A DNA stretch of 64,000 bases from the NCBI GenBank assembly GCA_015057705.1, contig SVDU01000001.1:389299-453298 (forward strand). The letters are read 5' to 3'. Of this stretch, positions 24,646 to 33,803 are shown piece by piece. Position numbers and translations under genes: made by a program. Origin of the DNA: Paenibacillaceae bacterium. GTDB taxonomy: Bacteria; Bacillota; Clostridia; Lachnospirales; Lachnospiraceae. The first letter of the stretch is position 1, and each line of letters opens with the position of its first letter. Under the pieces are notes generated by a model. The model was given only the letters and a program-made list of their open reading frames with translations. It did not search any database and was not told the DNA's origin.

Positions 24646-25257
24646 ATGGAAGATGGGCTTTTTATTGATGGGTTAAATGAACTTGAAAAAAAGCTATTAA
24701 AAGCCGCTCAAAAGAATATGCCTGAGGTTATTCAGAACATTCTTGACACATTAGGAGAAGTTCTTATAAATGAGGCAAAAGATGTGCTGCAGAATGATGG
24801 AAGGCCGCATGCCAGGTATGCCAAAAAGACCAGGACGGTATCCAAAGGAAAAAATAAAGGAAAGACCAGGAATTATCTCCAGTTCAAAGGAACTGTCAAT
24901 ACAAATGCGATTGATTCGGGATTGTTATGGAATTCCTTGTCCAGAGGCAGCGCCGGTAATATATGGACCTTTTCAGGAAAAGCCGGGAAGTTTACTTTGT
25001 GTGTCGGATCCAGTGTCAAATATGCCAGATACATCAATGATGGATATAAGGCAAAAAAGCATTGGGTACCTGGTACCATTGATGGCAGAGGAAAGTTCAT
25101 ATATCAGAAAGGTGCAAAAACCGGTATTATGGTTCATTCACATACTTATAAAGGTGTCAGGTACTTTGATATGGGCTTTGAAGAAATGCAGAAAGCTGCT
25201 CCGGAGGTCATAAGATACGAACTGGATAAGTTTAAGGAGGCCTTTGATAATGGATAA
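24646..25257 (+). CDS. Tail completion/HK97 gp10-like protein (XkdI type)
   Basis: ATG at 24646 after GTGAGG. 203 residues starting GLNELEKKLLKAAQKNMPEVIQ, a helix typical of the gp10/tail-completion family, with a central VGSSVKYARYINDGYKAKK motif (family members show VxYAxYxExG). It joins the tail tube to the head. Overlaps the next gene by 8 bases. Confidence 0.75.
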   Translation: MEDGLFIDGLNELEKKLLKAAQKNMPEVIQNILDTLGEVLINEAKDVLQNDGRPHARYAKKTRTVSKGKNKGKTRNYLQFKGTVNTNAIDSGLLWNSLSRGSAGNIWTFSGKAGKFTLCVGSSVKYARYINDGYKAKKHWVPGTIDGRGKFIYQKGAKTGIMVHSHTYKGVRYFDMGFEEMQKAAPEVIRYELDKFKEAFDNG

Positions 25258-25756
25258 TTTACCGTTGCCAGAAAATAGGGCACTTTCGGATATTGTAAAA
25301 GAAGTTTTTGGTGATATCATGCAGTACCAAATAGATGTTCCTGAAAAATTTAAACGACCTTGTTTTCTTTTTATAAATCCGGATAAATCAACAAAAACTG
25401 AAGAACTAACAAAAACGTTGTATAAGGAAACGAAAACATATGAAATTTACATGTATTGTGCAGAAGATGATGTTGACAGTTTGACATTGAATAAAGAAAA
25501 ACTGATAGATTATCTTATGGGTTTGAAAAAGATACCAATACCAGATACAGAACGCTTTTTCACCATTGAAAGGGTTGCTGCAGATACCGATGATGTAAAT
25601 TCTATGGTAGCCTTTATGATTGAGGTCTCCAGGGTGAGATCCCGGAGTTTAAGACGTAATCCGGTACCCAAGATACAGCATATTGTGAATAAAGTCAGTA
25701 TTGAAGGGAGGAAAGCAGTAGAAGATGAACAGCAAAGCGGAATTCAGTCTGGATGA
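25250..25756 (+). CDS. Tail terminator-like protein (DUF6838/XkdJ type)
   Basis: ATG at 25250 is chosen with AAGGAGG 8 bases upstream, rather than the TTG at 25244. 168 residues, alpha/beta: DIVKEVFGDIMQYQIDVPEKFKRPCFLFIN at the start and YEIYMYCAEDDVDSL, the pattern of phage tail terminators. The basic, Gln-rich C-terminus overlaps the next small gene by 32 bases. Confidence 0.65.
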   Translation: MDNLPLPENRALSDIVKEVFGDIMQYQIDVPEKFKRPCFLFINPDKSTKTEELTKTLYKETKTYEIYMYCAEDDVDSLTLNKEKLIDYLMGLKKIPIPDTERFFTIERVAADTDDVNSMVAFMIEVSRVRSRSLRRNPVPKIQHIVNKVSIEGRKAVEDEQQSGIQSG

Positions 25757-25901
25757 GATATGCCAGAATTCAAAGGAGCTTTTAGGAGTCTATCCGGAAG
25801 TGATTTATGGAGCTCTTTTTACTTGTGATAAGAAAGAGAAATATTCCCTAGGAGAAGTGAGCCAGGCAATTGATGAATTTCTAAAAAAGGAGGTAAGGTA
25901 A
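25725..25901 (+). CDS. Small tail protein upstream of the sheath gene
   Basis: A 58-residue reading frame that starts with ATG at 25725 and stops one base before the sheath start. GGGAGG lies 13 bases upstream. The protein begins MNSKAEFSLDEICQN, has YPEVIYGALFTC in the middle and ends AIDEFLKKEVR. The pattern 'PEVxxGAL ... AIxxFLxxEV' recurs in small proteins before sheath genes of PBSX-like phages, as I recall. The tight fit between its neighbours and the coupling support it being a gene. Function unknown. Confidence 0.65.
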   Translation: MNSKAEFSLDEICQNSKELLGVYPEVIYGALFTCDKKEKYSLGEVSQAIDEFLKKEVR

Positions 25902-25902
25902 C

Positions 25903-27324
25903 ATGTCAAGTGGAACATGGAAACCGGGTGAAAGTAAGGAACGTACCGGATTATATAACTGGTTTGTATCCTTGGCAGCATCCAGAATAGATGCTACTAA
26001 GAAAGGGGTTGTCGGTATCCCGATTAAGGCGGATTGGGGGCCTTGTAATCAGCTTACAATCTGTGAAGATGATTCAGCTATTATTTCCGCTTTTGGTACC
26101 GGCGGGACCGTATATTTAGCCCGGAGGGCTGCCAAGGGAGGGAAGCAATACAAACCATACCGGGTAATTTTATACCGTATGGCAACAGCCGAAGCAGAAC
26201 AGGCAGTTGCTACTGTTGAAGGCAGTTTTAAGTTAATTGCCAAATACAAAGGTAGCAGAGGAAATCAGTTCAGGGCAGCTATCACAGAAAATATTCAGGA
26301 TGAACAGTCAGTAAATCTTGCTATCTATGAAGGAAGTTCTATGATAAGCAAGTATACAGCAAAAAAGACAAATGTAAATGCTTTGGTTGCCGCTATAAAC
26401 AGTGATGATGAATCTCTGGTGACTGCGGTCAAAACCGGTGATACAGAACTTGCGGTAACTGCATCCATATCCTTTTCTGGTGGTAATTCAGGAAGTGGTG
26501 TGAAGGTTGAGGATTACATAAGAGCTCTGGCAGCATTTGAAACCGCCTATCTAAATACAATCTCCATGGATGGTGTATGTGATGAATCATTGCTTACTAC
26601 TGTGAAAAACTGGCAGAGCAGAGTATGGAATGCCGGGAAGATGATTCAGCTTGTCATTGGTGGGACACATGAAGATGATAAAGATCCGACCGTAGGGAAT
26701 GCAAGGTCAAAAGCCTGCGATAACTACGGTATTATAAACGGTATTGTTGGCGGTATTGATGCTGCCGGCAATATGTACTGTTCGGCAGAAATGGCACCGC
26801 AGATTGCCGGAGCAATAGCGGCGCTCCCCCTTAATAAAGCTATTACATATAAAGAGTTGGAAGATATTGTGAATGTTACAGCGGAATTGAGTGATACAGA
26901 AATCCGTGAAGCCACAACTGCCGGCTCTTTTGTTCTGTTCAAAGATACTGATCCTGAAACCTTTGAGGTCACTGTCAAAGTTGAGAGAGGCATTAATACT
27001 TTTACCAGTTTCACAGCTGAAGCAGGGGAAAAACTCCGGAAAATAAAAGCTATTTCTACAATGGCGGCCATTGATTACGATATTGGACGTTACGCCATGA
27101 AAAATGTATTGGGGGAGTTGGATAACGATGGTGATGGCAGAGCAGCCTTGCTCAGTGGGATTTCCCAGTATCTTGAAACCCTGGCCGATCAGCACGTAAT
27201 CAGTCCAGATATCCTTGTTGGGTTAAGTGAATCACTTGTCAGTGAAGGTGATACTGTTTATATGGAAACGCAGGCCCTGACAATTGATAAGATTGAACAG
27301 ATCTTTAATAAGGTCTTTCTGTAA
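25903..27324 (+). CDS. xkdK: Tail sheath protein
   Basis: ATG at 25903 with AAGGAGGT upstream. 473 residues. Starts with RTGLYNWFVSLAASRIDATKKGVVGIPIKADWGP, characteristic of contractile sheath proteins (the N-terminal domain with GxVGIP), and ends with the C-terminal domain containing INTFTSF, YDIGRYAMKNVLGE and DTVYMETQALTIDKIEQIF. It polymerises around the tube and contracts at infection. Its presence defines a myovirus-type tail. Confidence 0.93.
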   Translation: MSSGTWKPGESKERTGLYNWFVSLAASRIDATKKGVVGIPIKADWGPCNQLTICEDDSAIISAFGTGGTVYLARRAAKGGKQYKPYRVILYRMATAEAEQAVATVEGSFKLIAKYKGSRGNQFRAAITENIQDEQSVNLAIYEGSSMISKYTAKKTNVNALVAAINSDDESLVTAVKTGDTELAVTASISFSGGNSGSGVKVEDYIRALAAFETAYLNTISMDGVCDESLLTTVKNWQSRVWNAGKMIQLVIGGTHEDDKDPTVGNARSKACDNYGIINGIVGGIDAAGNMYCSAEMAPQIAGAIAALPLNKAITYKELEDIVNVTAELSDTEIREATTAGSFVLFKDTDPETFEVTVKVERGINTFTSFTAEAGEKLRKIKAISTMAAIDYDIGRYAMKNVLGELDNDGDGRAALLSGISQYLETLADQHVISPDILVGLSESLVSEGDTVYMETQALTIDKIEQIFNKVFL

Positions 27325-27343
27325 GAAGGGAGTGTTATAAGAC

Positions 27344-27775
27344 ATGGATGAAACCAAAGTTATAAATGGCTCTTACGGTGAGTGCCATTGTGAAGGAAAG
27401 TGGCTAACCAATATTTATAAAATGTCAGCAGATATTGAGCCTTCCTATGGTGATGTGAAAATGTCCGGTAGTCGATGGACCGGTCAGAAGTTACTTGGCT
27501 TAAAAGGCTCAGGAAGTATATCTGGATATAAAATCACATCAGAGTTGGTAAAGAATGTGGCAAGAATCACAGATGATCGGAAGTCAGAGTATGTAACTGA
27601 ACTGATTTCCAAGCTGGATGACCCGGAAGCGTATGGGTACGAGCGTGTCCGCCTGAAACATGTAAAGTTTTCAAAGATTCCTATTGTCGGTTGGGAAGTT
27701 GGTTCAATGGTGGAAGAAGAATGGCCATTTACCTTTGTTGGGGTGGAATGGTTGGATAAAATCGAAGAAAGTTAA
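27344..27775 (+). CDS. xkdM: Tail tube protein (XkdM type)
   Basis: ATG at 27344 after AAGGGAG. 143 residues, standard length. Begins KVINGSYGECHCEGKWLTNIYKMSADIE and contains LKGSGSISGYKITSELVK, matching PBSX-type tube proteins. It builds the inner tube through which DNA passes. Tail tube proteins are the known activators of DSR2-type sirtuins, which matters because this prophage carries one. Confidence 0.9.
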   Translation: MDETKVINGSYGECHCEGKWLTNIYKMSADIEPSYGDVKMSGSRWTGQKLLGLKGSGSISGYKITSELVKNVARITDDRKSEYVTELISKLDDPEAYGYERVRLKHVKFSKIPIVGWEVGSMVEEEWPFTFVGVEWLDKIEES

Positions 27776-27780
27776 TATTT

Positions 27781-27803
27781 GCGGCTCTGCGGAGCCGCTA
27801 TTT
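27781..27803 (+). terminator. Hairpin attenuator between tube and chaperone genes
   Basis: GCGGCTC (27781-27787) pairs perfectly with GAGCCGC (27792-27798), then TATTTTTG. It probably lets high sheath/tube expression drop before the chaperone and tape measure genes. Confidence 0.75.
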
Positions 27804-27819
27804 TTGAAAGGAGCACATT

Positions 27820-28314
27820 ATGAAAGAAAATAAAGCAGGATATGAAAACTTAGAGGATATGCCGGCAGATGCCTATGTGGAGCCTGTCACACAGACAGAC
27901 GAGGATTTGTTGGAAGCTCTCCTTGGAACTCCGGATGGAGATGAAAAAAAGGTATACATGAAACGGTTCAACTCTTATTTTACTGTAAAGGCAATTTCCT
28001 CAGAAGAATATGGTCAGCTTGAAAAGCGCTGCAAGTATCCGGTTAAGAATCCACGTACACACCAGATTGAGGAGAAAACCGATCAGGATAAATTATCCAG
28101 TATGCTCATTTTAACAGCATGTACAAAGCCCATCTGGAATAACCCTAAGTTGCTTGCCAAATACAGCACAGAGGATCCGACTAAAGTAATCCGTAAAAGG
28201 TTGTTAATCGGTGAGATTTCACAGCTCACAGAGGCCATTATGGACGTCTCTGGATTTGACGATGGGATGGAAGCAATAAAAAACTCATTAGCCGAGGCGG
28301 AGAAGCAGCAATAA
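27820..28314 (+). CDS. xkdN: Tail assembly chaperone (XkdN type)
   Basis: ATG at 27820 with AAAGGAG upstream; 164 residues. Acidic N-terminus, then a core with KRFNSYFTVKAISSEEYGQLEKRC and LILTACTKPIWNNPKL typical of contractile-tail chaperones, placed between tube and tape measure. A slippery A AAA AAC at 28278-28284 near the end allows a -1 frameshift into a 55-codon extension; see the next entries. Confidence 0.85.
   Translation: MKENKAGYENLEDMPADAYVEPVTQTDEDLLEALLGTPDGDEKKVYMKRFNSYFTVKAISSEEYGQLEKRCKYPVKNPRTHQIEEKTDQDKLSSMLILTACTKPIWNNPKLLAKYSTEDPTKVIRKRLLIGEISQLTEAIMDVSGFDDGMEAIKNSLAEAEKQQ
28278..28284 (+). promoter_or_regulatory. -1 ribosomal slippery site
   Basis: The heptamer A AAA AAC is in the right register: in frame 0 the codons are ATA AAA AAC. 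The -1 frame stays open from here past the zero-frame stop to 28451. Confidence 0.75.
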
Positions 28315-28451
28315 TTCACAGACTGCTTCAGGAGAGCAATTATACTCTTTTTCCTGATGAAATATATGCGAAGCCTCGTAACGTAAGGAATTTTATGTAC
28401 GCCTCCCTGGAACTAACTATGAAGGATCGGAAGAAGCAGTCCAAAAAGTAA
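28284..28451 (+). CDS. Frameshift extension of the tail assembly chaperone (gpG-T type)
   Basis: This frame has no own start. It continues the chaperone after a -1 slip at 28278-28284: 155 zero-frame codons plus 55 codons would give a 210-residue product ending in MKDRKKQSKK. The extension reads HRLLQESNYTLFPDEIYAKPRNVRNFMYASLELTM, with a helical, basic pattern. In lambda, Mu and many other phages, such a frameshifted chaperone binds the tape measure protein. Order and overlap fit that model exactly; use of the frameshift has not been shown. Confidence 0.75.
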   Translation, partial: LISRGGEAAIIHRLLQESNYTLFPDEIYAKPRNVRNFMYASLELTMKDRKKQSKK

Positions 28452-28481
28452 TTTCAAGAAAATAAGGAAGGGGGTGGAGGT

Positions 28482-31400
28482 GTGGAATTGAGTGCGGTTT
28501 TATCATTACGGGACCGGTTATCTGCTAAGATGAAAAAGGCAAGCGAAGGTGTTGGAGCAATGACAAAACGGGTTAATGAATCAAAGGAAGCCTTAGTCAG
28601 GATGTCTCAGTCACAGAATATTAATATTTCTGCTCGTACCAATATTGCAGAGGTAATGCGAACTGCAAAGCTTGAAATGGCATCTTTGAAGAATACCATA
28701 GAAGAGAAAGAAATTGCTTTAAAGGTTCATTTAGATGATGGGCTCAATATGGATAAGATAGAAGAGCAGTTAAAGCATTTCAATGCTCTTGCAGAAACCG
28801 GAGAAGATATAATTCAAGGGTACAGTAATAAGCTGGACACTTTAAAGCAAAAACAGGCTGAATTTACTGATAAGACTAAAGTAAATACGAAACTTGGTAT
28901 TGAGCAATCTATTGATAGTTTAGAAAAAAAGCTAGCAGAAATAGAATCGGCAAAGCAGAAATTTACTGAGTGGCAAAAAATCCGAGCTGATTTCAGTGTT
29001 TTAGAAGAAGCCAGGTCAAAGCTGGCCGCAATGGAAAAGTCAGTAGAGGATTTGAATAAGACTAATGTAGCTGTCAGAGCCTATGTTGATTTCAAAGCCG
29101 ATGCCCTGAAACAAGTCTACGACATTGATGAAAAACTAAAAAGCTTAGGTAAGAAGGTTATCACTCCTGTAATTGATCTGAAGGATAGGGTTACGAATAG
29201 GATAAAACCAATAACTTCCAGGTTAAAAGGCTTGGCCAGGCAAAAGGTTCAGCCATTGGCAGTTCTTAAAGACAAGGTTACAAATGCCGCCGGAAAGGTT
29301 CGCCAAAGATTAGCAAAGGTGGCCGGGACTGTAGCATATCCGGTGGTAAAGCTTAAGGATATGGCTTCCCCTCTTGTATCTAAGATTTCAGCGAAAATAA
29401 AAAAAGTGACGGGTAAGGTTTGGGCGGCCACTGTAAAAGTGATTGACAAGACCGGACCTGCTTTAAAGAAAATTGGTTCAGGTCTTAAGAGTGTTGCCGG
29501 TATTGCTGCGAAAGGCATTGTCATTGGTGCTACAGTAGCCATGGCGGGAGCTACAGCGGCAACAGCAACCTCCATAAGTAAAGACCAGGCAATAAATTCT
29601 ACCATGGCACAAACGGGCCAGAAGGATAAGGCAGAAATAAACAGCATAATGTCAAATCTCTATCGTGATAATATGGGCGAAGATTATGCTGATCTTGGGA
29701 AAAGCATATCTACTGTTGCTCAGATATCCGGATCAACTGGTAAAGAATTAGAGGGTCTGACACACAATGCTTTGTTGCTTCGTGATACTTTTGAATTTGA
29801 TGTAACTGAAAGTACACGATCTGCAAAAATGATGATGGACCAATTCGGCATATCCGGGGATGAGGCTTATAACCTGATTGCCCAGGGAGCACAAAAGGGT
29901 TTAAATAAAAATGGGGATCTTCTGGATACACTGAATGAGTATGGTACACATTTCAAGCAGATGGGATTTTCCAGTACAGAAATGATGAATATGCTGGTAA
30001 ACGGAGCCCAAAGCGGTACCTTCTCTGTCGATAAGCTTGGTGATGCCATTAAAGAATTCGGAATAAGGTCAAAAGATGGAAGTGACGGTACTAAACAAGC
30101 GTTCAAGGATTTGGGACTGGATGCCAATCGGCTTACAAAAGATTTTGCGGCCGGGGGTGCCAAGGGAAAAGCGGCATTCCAAGAAGTAACCGCTGCGCTT
30201 GGAACCATGCAGGATCCGGTAAAGCAGAATGCTGCTGGTGTGGCTCTCTTTGGTACCATGTGGGAGGATCTGGGAGCTAAAGGCGTACTTTCCATGTCCC
30301 AGCTAAATGGTGAAATTCAAGGCGGTACAGATGCGCTGACAGAGATTAATAATATAAAGTATGATGATCTCGGAAGTGCCTTTGGAAGCTTAAAACGAAC
30401 CTTTACAGATGCGGTTTTGGAACCAATCGGGAAGAAGCTTACGCCGGTTGTATCAGATGCGGTAAATGTACTGAAAGGATTTGCGGGTAGGATTGGTAAA
30501 GCTATTGAATCAGGGGATACGTCTGAAATTGGAAACGTATTTAATGATATGATAGGTACTGGGGTTCAGGCTGTTCAAGATGGAGCACCTAAGATGATTA
30601 AAGCCTTGATCGGTGGTCTGGGTGGTTACCAGAAGATGATTAGACAGCAGGCGCCTTCTATTATAACAGCAGCAACTACTATAATCCTTACTCTTGTGCA
30701 GGGACTGACACAGGCAATGCCGGATCTTGCGGAGACATCAATATCGATTCTGGAAAGCTTTACCCAGGGTATTTCAGGAAACCTGCCTATGATAATTCAG
30801 GCGGCGGTACAATTACTTACCAGTTTAATTCAAGGATTCGTAAGCATGCTGCCGGCCATACTTAACCTGGGATTGCAACTGCTCTTATCTTTGATACAGG
30901 GAATCGTACAAAGTTTACCACTGCTAATAGATTCAGCGGTTCAGATAGTTCTTAATCTACTTCAGTTCATTACTGATAATCTACCTATGATAATCCAGGC
31001 TGCCATTGATATTATAATGACACTGGTACAGGCTTTAATTGACAATATCCCGGTATTGGTAGACGGAGCTATACAGATCATAACAGGACTGGTTAGCTTT
31101 ATCATTGAGAATCTACCTATGATACTGGAAGCTGCAATACAGCTTGTGGTAGCTTTGGTGAATGGACTTATTTCCGCATTACCTACTTTGGTTGAGGGTG
31201 CCTTAAATTTGGTATCTGCAATTTGGGACACTTTGAAAGGGGTGGACTGGCTGCAGCTTGGCATTGATCTGATAAAGGGAATCGGGGAAGGCCTGTTAAG
31301 CGGAGTAAAGCAGATTGGTAGCACCATAGGAAATGTTGCGGGCTCCATTGTAGGAAAATTCAAGAATTTCCTCGGAATACATTCCCCATCCCGGGTGATG

Positions 31401-31859
31401 AAAGCCGAAGTGGGATTTAATATGGGTGCCGGTGTTGCGGAAGGTCTGAAAGATACTAAGGCTATGCTGAATAATGAAATAGAAAGCCTGACTGACGATA
31501 TGACAGTTACCATGAGTGCGAATACTCCTGAGGTAGTGATACCGTCCATGAAGCCTTATCAGCTACCGGTTTCCGAAGAGTCTGAGAAGCCTTCCAAGCC
31601 AAAGAATCCTTCCAGTGGTAGTGATGAATATTCAGGATTAGATATTGCACAGCCAATAAATAATAGCAATACATCAAATTCCTATAGTTCGTCTGCAGAA
31701 AGTAAGGTTGAGAAGAAATACTTTATTGAAAAGATAATCGAACACGTAGAGATAACAGGAGAGGGTGATGAAGATAGGCTGGTACAGAAGATACTGGCAG
31801 CATTAGCTGATGATATAGAAGAAACCGCAGATAATATGGGAGAGGAGGCTGTTGATTGA
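28482..31859 (+). CDS. xkdO: Tail tape measure protein
   Basis: GTG start at 28482, although a TTG at 28488 is better spaced from GGAGG (28476-28480). 1125 residues, the longest phage gene here. Residues 1-300 are coiled coil with basic repeats; 340-360 is a hydrophobic Ala/Gly segment; about 375-600 is the conserved tape measure domain (NSIMSNLYRDNMGEDYADLGKSIS, ALLLRDTFEFDVTESTRSAKMMMDQFG). Residues 740-910 hold tandem hydrophobic repeats of the form NLPMIIQAAIxIIxxLVQAL, likely the membrane-active part. Its length sets tail length and it is ejected with DNA. Confidence 0.93.
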   Translation: MELSAVLSLRDRLSAKMKKASEGVGAMTKRVNESKEALVRMSQSQNINISARTNIAEVMRTAKLEMASLKNTIEEKEIALKVHLDDGLNMDKIEEQLKHFNALAETGEDIIQGYSNKLDTLKQKQAEFTDKTKVNTKLGIEQSIDSLEKKLAEIESAKQKFTEWQKIRADFSVLEEARSKLAAMEKSVEDLNKTNVAVRAYVDFKADALKQVYDIDEKLKSLGKKVITPVIDLKDRVTNRIKPITSRLKGLARQKVQPLAVLKDKVTNAAGKVRQRLAKVAGTVAYPVVKLKDMASPLVSKISAKIKKVTGKVWAATVKVIDKTGPALKKIGSGLKSVAGIAAKGIVIGATVAMAGATAATATSISKDQAINSTMAQTGQKDKAEINSIMSNLYRDNMGEDYADLGKSISTVAQISGSTGKELEGLTHNALLLRDTFEFDVTESTRSAKMMMDQFGISGDEAYNLIAQGAQKGLNKNGDLLDTLNEYGTHFKQMGFSSTEMMNMLVNGAQSGTFSVDKLGDAIKEFGIRSKDGSDGTKQAFKDLGLDANRLTKDFAAGGAKGKAAFQEVTAALGTMQDPVKQNAAGVALFGTMWEDLGAKGVLSMSQLNGEIQGGTDALTEINNIKYDDLGSAFGSLKRTFTDAVLEPIGKKLTPVVSDAVNVLKGFAGRIGKAIESGDTSEIGNVFNDMIGTGVQAVQDGAPKMIKALIGGLGGYQKMIRQQAPSIITAATTIILTLVQGLTQAMPDLAETSISILESFTQGISGNLPMIIQAAVQLLTSLIQGFVSMLPAILNLGLQLLLSLIQGIVQSLPLLIDSAVQIVLNLLQFITDNLPMIIQAAIDIIMTLVQALIDNIPVLVDGAIQIITGLVSFIIENLPMILEAAIQLVVALVNGLISALPTLVEGALNLVSAIWDTLKGVDWLQLGIDLIKGIGEGLLSGVKQIGSTIGNVAGSIVGKFKNFLGIHSPSRVMKAEVGFNMGAGVAEGLKDTKAMLNNEIESLTDDMTVTMSANTPEVVIPSMKPYQLPVSEESEKPSKPKNPSSGSDEYSGLDIAQPINNSNTSNSYSSSAESKVEKKYFIEKIIEHVEITGEGDEDRLVQKILAALADDIEETADNMGEEAVD

Positions 31860-32497
31860 TATATAAAATATCGTTTGAAAATTTGAAAGACAGTATAATT
31901 TTACCGGTCAATCCCTCTGAACCGGTAATCAGCGGGGGTGGCAATAATTTTACGGATGTACAGGTTATTAAGGGTGGAGAACGTACCATAATCGGCAATA
32001 GTATGCTGCAAGTGGTGTCGTTCTCCTCTTTTTTTCCCAGAGATTATGATTCTTCCTATTGTAGTGTAGAAGATATACCGGATCCATGGGAAGCAGTAAA
32101 AAAAATAGAGAAATGGAGGAAGTCTGGCCAACCAGTAAAATTGCTGATAACTAAGACGGGTGTAAATATGTACGCTACAATCCGGAAGTTTGACTACAGG
32201 GAGAAAGGCGGGGAGCCAGGGGATGTGTATTATGATATTGAATTTAAGGAGTTTAAATTTATAAAAATCCGGGAAGTAGTAAAAGAAGCACCTAAGGTAC
32301 AGCAGCAATCGGACCGGCCGGAAACCTCCACCACTGCAAAGACCTACACTGTTGTGAAAGGAGACAGCCTGTGGAATATAGCGAAAAAATTCTATGGAAA
32401 TGGGGGCCAGTATACAAAAATATTTAGTGCTAATAATCCTCCTATAAAGAATGCAAGCTTAATATCTCCGGGGCAGGTATTTACGATTCCGTCATGA
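31856..32497 (+). CDS. xkdP: LysM-domain baseplate/tail protein (XkdP)
   Basis: TTG start at 31856 overlaps the tape measure stop, with GAGGAGG 7 bases upstream. 213 residues. The first 150 resemble XkdP (FENLKDSIILPVNPSEP). Residues 162-212 are a LysM domain, beginning TYTVVKGDSLWNIAKKFYGNGG and ending ISPGQVFTIP, which binds peptidoglycan glycans. It probably caps the tube or helps local wall penetration. Confidence 0.9.
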   Translation: MIYKISFENLKDSIILPVNPSEPVISGGGNNFTDVQVIKGGERTIIGNSMLQVVSFSSFFPRDYDSSYCSVEDIPDPWEAVKKIEKWRKSGQPVKLLITKTGVNMYATIRKFDYREKGGEPGDVYYDIEFKEFKFIKIREVVKEAPKVQQQSDRPETSTTAKTYTVVKGDSLWNIAKKFYGNGGQYTKIFSANNPPIKNASLISPGQVFTIPS

Positions 32498-33522
32498 AAG
32501 AATTATACAAAGAAAGGGAAAAGTATAAGGTTGCCGTTATTCAGGAAAATCTTATATCTTGGATTGAAGAGGCTGTCACTACCATGACTTGGGGTGGCAG
32601 CAAAGACGAAGCTTCCCGAACACTTAATCTGGAAGTAACAAAGGTCAATGGAAAAACAGATTTCCCGAATGGGAGCGCCATTGTGATATATGATCTTGCG
32701 GACCAGGAACTCATGAGGTATATCATCACTAAAAAAAGTAAAACCCGGAGTAGTACAGCAATAAAGTATACGGCCAGGGATGTTCGGTGGTGGCTCACAC
32801 GCAGTAAAATGGACAAAAAGTTTGAGAACATGACTGCCAGTGAGATTATCTCAAGCTTGTGTAAAAGTTTAGGAATAAGTACAGGAACCATTGCGGATAC
32901 AGGTGTTAAATTTTCTGTTCTGCATTTTATAAAAAAAAGTCCCTGGGACATGATTGTCATTGCGCTTACAGAAACCAGGAAACAAAGTGGAAAGCGGTAT
33001 ACAACCCGTGTTAAAAATGGAAACCTGGAACTTATTGAAAAGTGTAAGCAGACAGTACAATGGGTGATTGAGGAAGGGGCAAATCTACTGGATGCATCTT
33101 ATGATGAAAGCATTGAATCCACTTATACACAGGTTAAGGTAGTTGGAAAGAATTCCAAAGGCAATGAAATATCAGCGATTCAAAAGAATGAAGGAGCTCA
33201 AAAGCTTTATGGTGTGATGCAGGAATACATAAGTCAAAGTGACAAAATGACACAGGCGGAAGTGAATGCAATAGCAGTTCAAAAATTGAAAGAGCTGTCA
33301 GTCATGCAGAAAAGCGGAACAATAAAAACCTTTGGATTAGATGATGTAGAAACCGGAACAGGGATATATGTAATTGACAATGAAACCGGTTTGGTAGGCG
33401 GATTTTATGTCGAATCAGATAGTCATACATATAGCAATGGATATCATGAAATGAGCCTTACTTTGGCCTGGACTGATGAATTACCGGAAATTGAATATGA
33501 GGCTCCAAAAGAATCAACGTAA
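32494..33522 (+). CDS. xkdQ: Baseplate hub protein (XkdQ)
   Basis: ATG at 32494 in an ATGA overlap with the preceding stop. 342 residues, as in XkdQ. Contains YTARDVRWWLTRSK near 90 and a late-control/hub-type pattern with WDMIVIALTETRKQSGKRY and VKVVGKNSKGNEISAI. It corresponds to the gp27-like hub that the central spike attaches to. Confidence 0.88.
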   Translation: MKELYKEREKYKVAVIQENLISWIEEAVTTMTWGGSKDEASRTLNLEVTKVNGKTDFPNGSAIVIYDLADQELMRYIITKKSKTRSSTAIKYTARDVRWWLTRSKMDKKFENMTASEIISSLCKSLGISTGTIADTGVKFSVLHFIKKSPWDMIVIALTETRKQSGKRYTTRVKNGNLELIEKCKQTVQWVIEEGANLLDASYDESIESTYTQVKVVGKNSKGNEISAIQKNEGAQKLYGVMQEYISQSDKMTQAEVNAIAVQKLKELSVMQKSGTIKTFGLDDVETGTGIYVIDNETGLVGGFYVESDSHTYSNGYHEMSLTLAWTDELPEIEYEAPKEST

Positions 33523-33542
33523 CCATAGGAAAGGGTGATAAT

Positions 33543-33803
33543 ATGAGTGCGGAAGCAGCGAGAATAATAAAAAAAATCTCTGGAAAGAAAACTGCCAGTG
33601 GGCTTGATATCATGTTAGGAACAGTAAAGGCGGTTTCTCCTCTTACTGTAAAGTTTGATGATGTGAGTTTTGATATATCTGCAGGACTATTAGTAAATCC
33701 GGATATCAATCTTCGTGAGGGGCTTAAAGCAGGGGAAAGGGTAGCCGGTGTTCCTGTGGGGGGAACACAGTATCTTATTTTATGTAAGGCGGTGGCAGCT
33801 TAA
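33543..33803 (+). CDS. xkdR: XkdR-like small baseplate protein (DUF2577)
   Basis: ATG at 33543, AAAGGGTG upstream; 86 residues. Pattern LDIMLGTVKAVSPLTVKFDD...GLLVNPDI...AGERVAGVPVGGTQYLILCK is that of DUF2577/XkdR, an OB-like beta domain, likely a spike or hub accessory. Its stop overlaps the ATG of the next gene by one base. Confidence 0.88.
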   Translation: MSAEAARIIKKISGKKTASGLDIMLGTVKAVSPLTVKFDDVSFDISAGLLVNPDINLREGLKAGERVAGVPVGGTQYLILCKAVAA

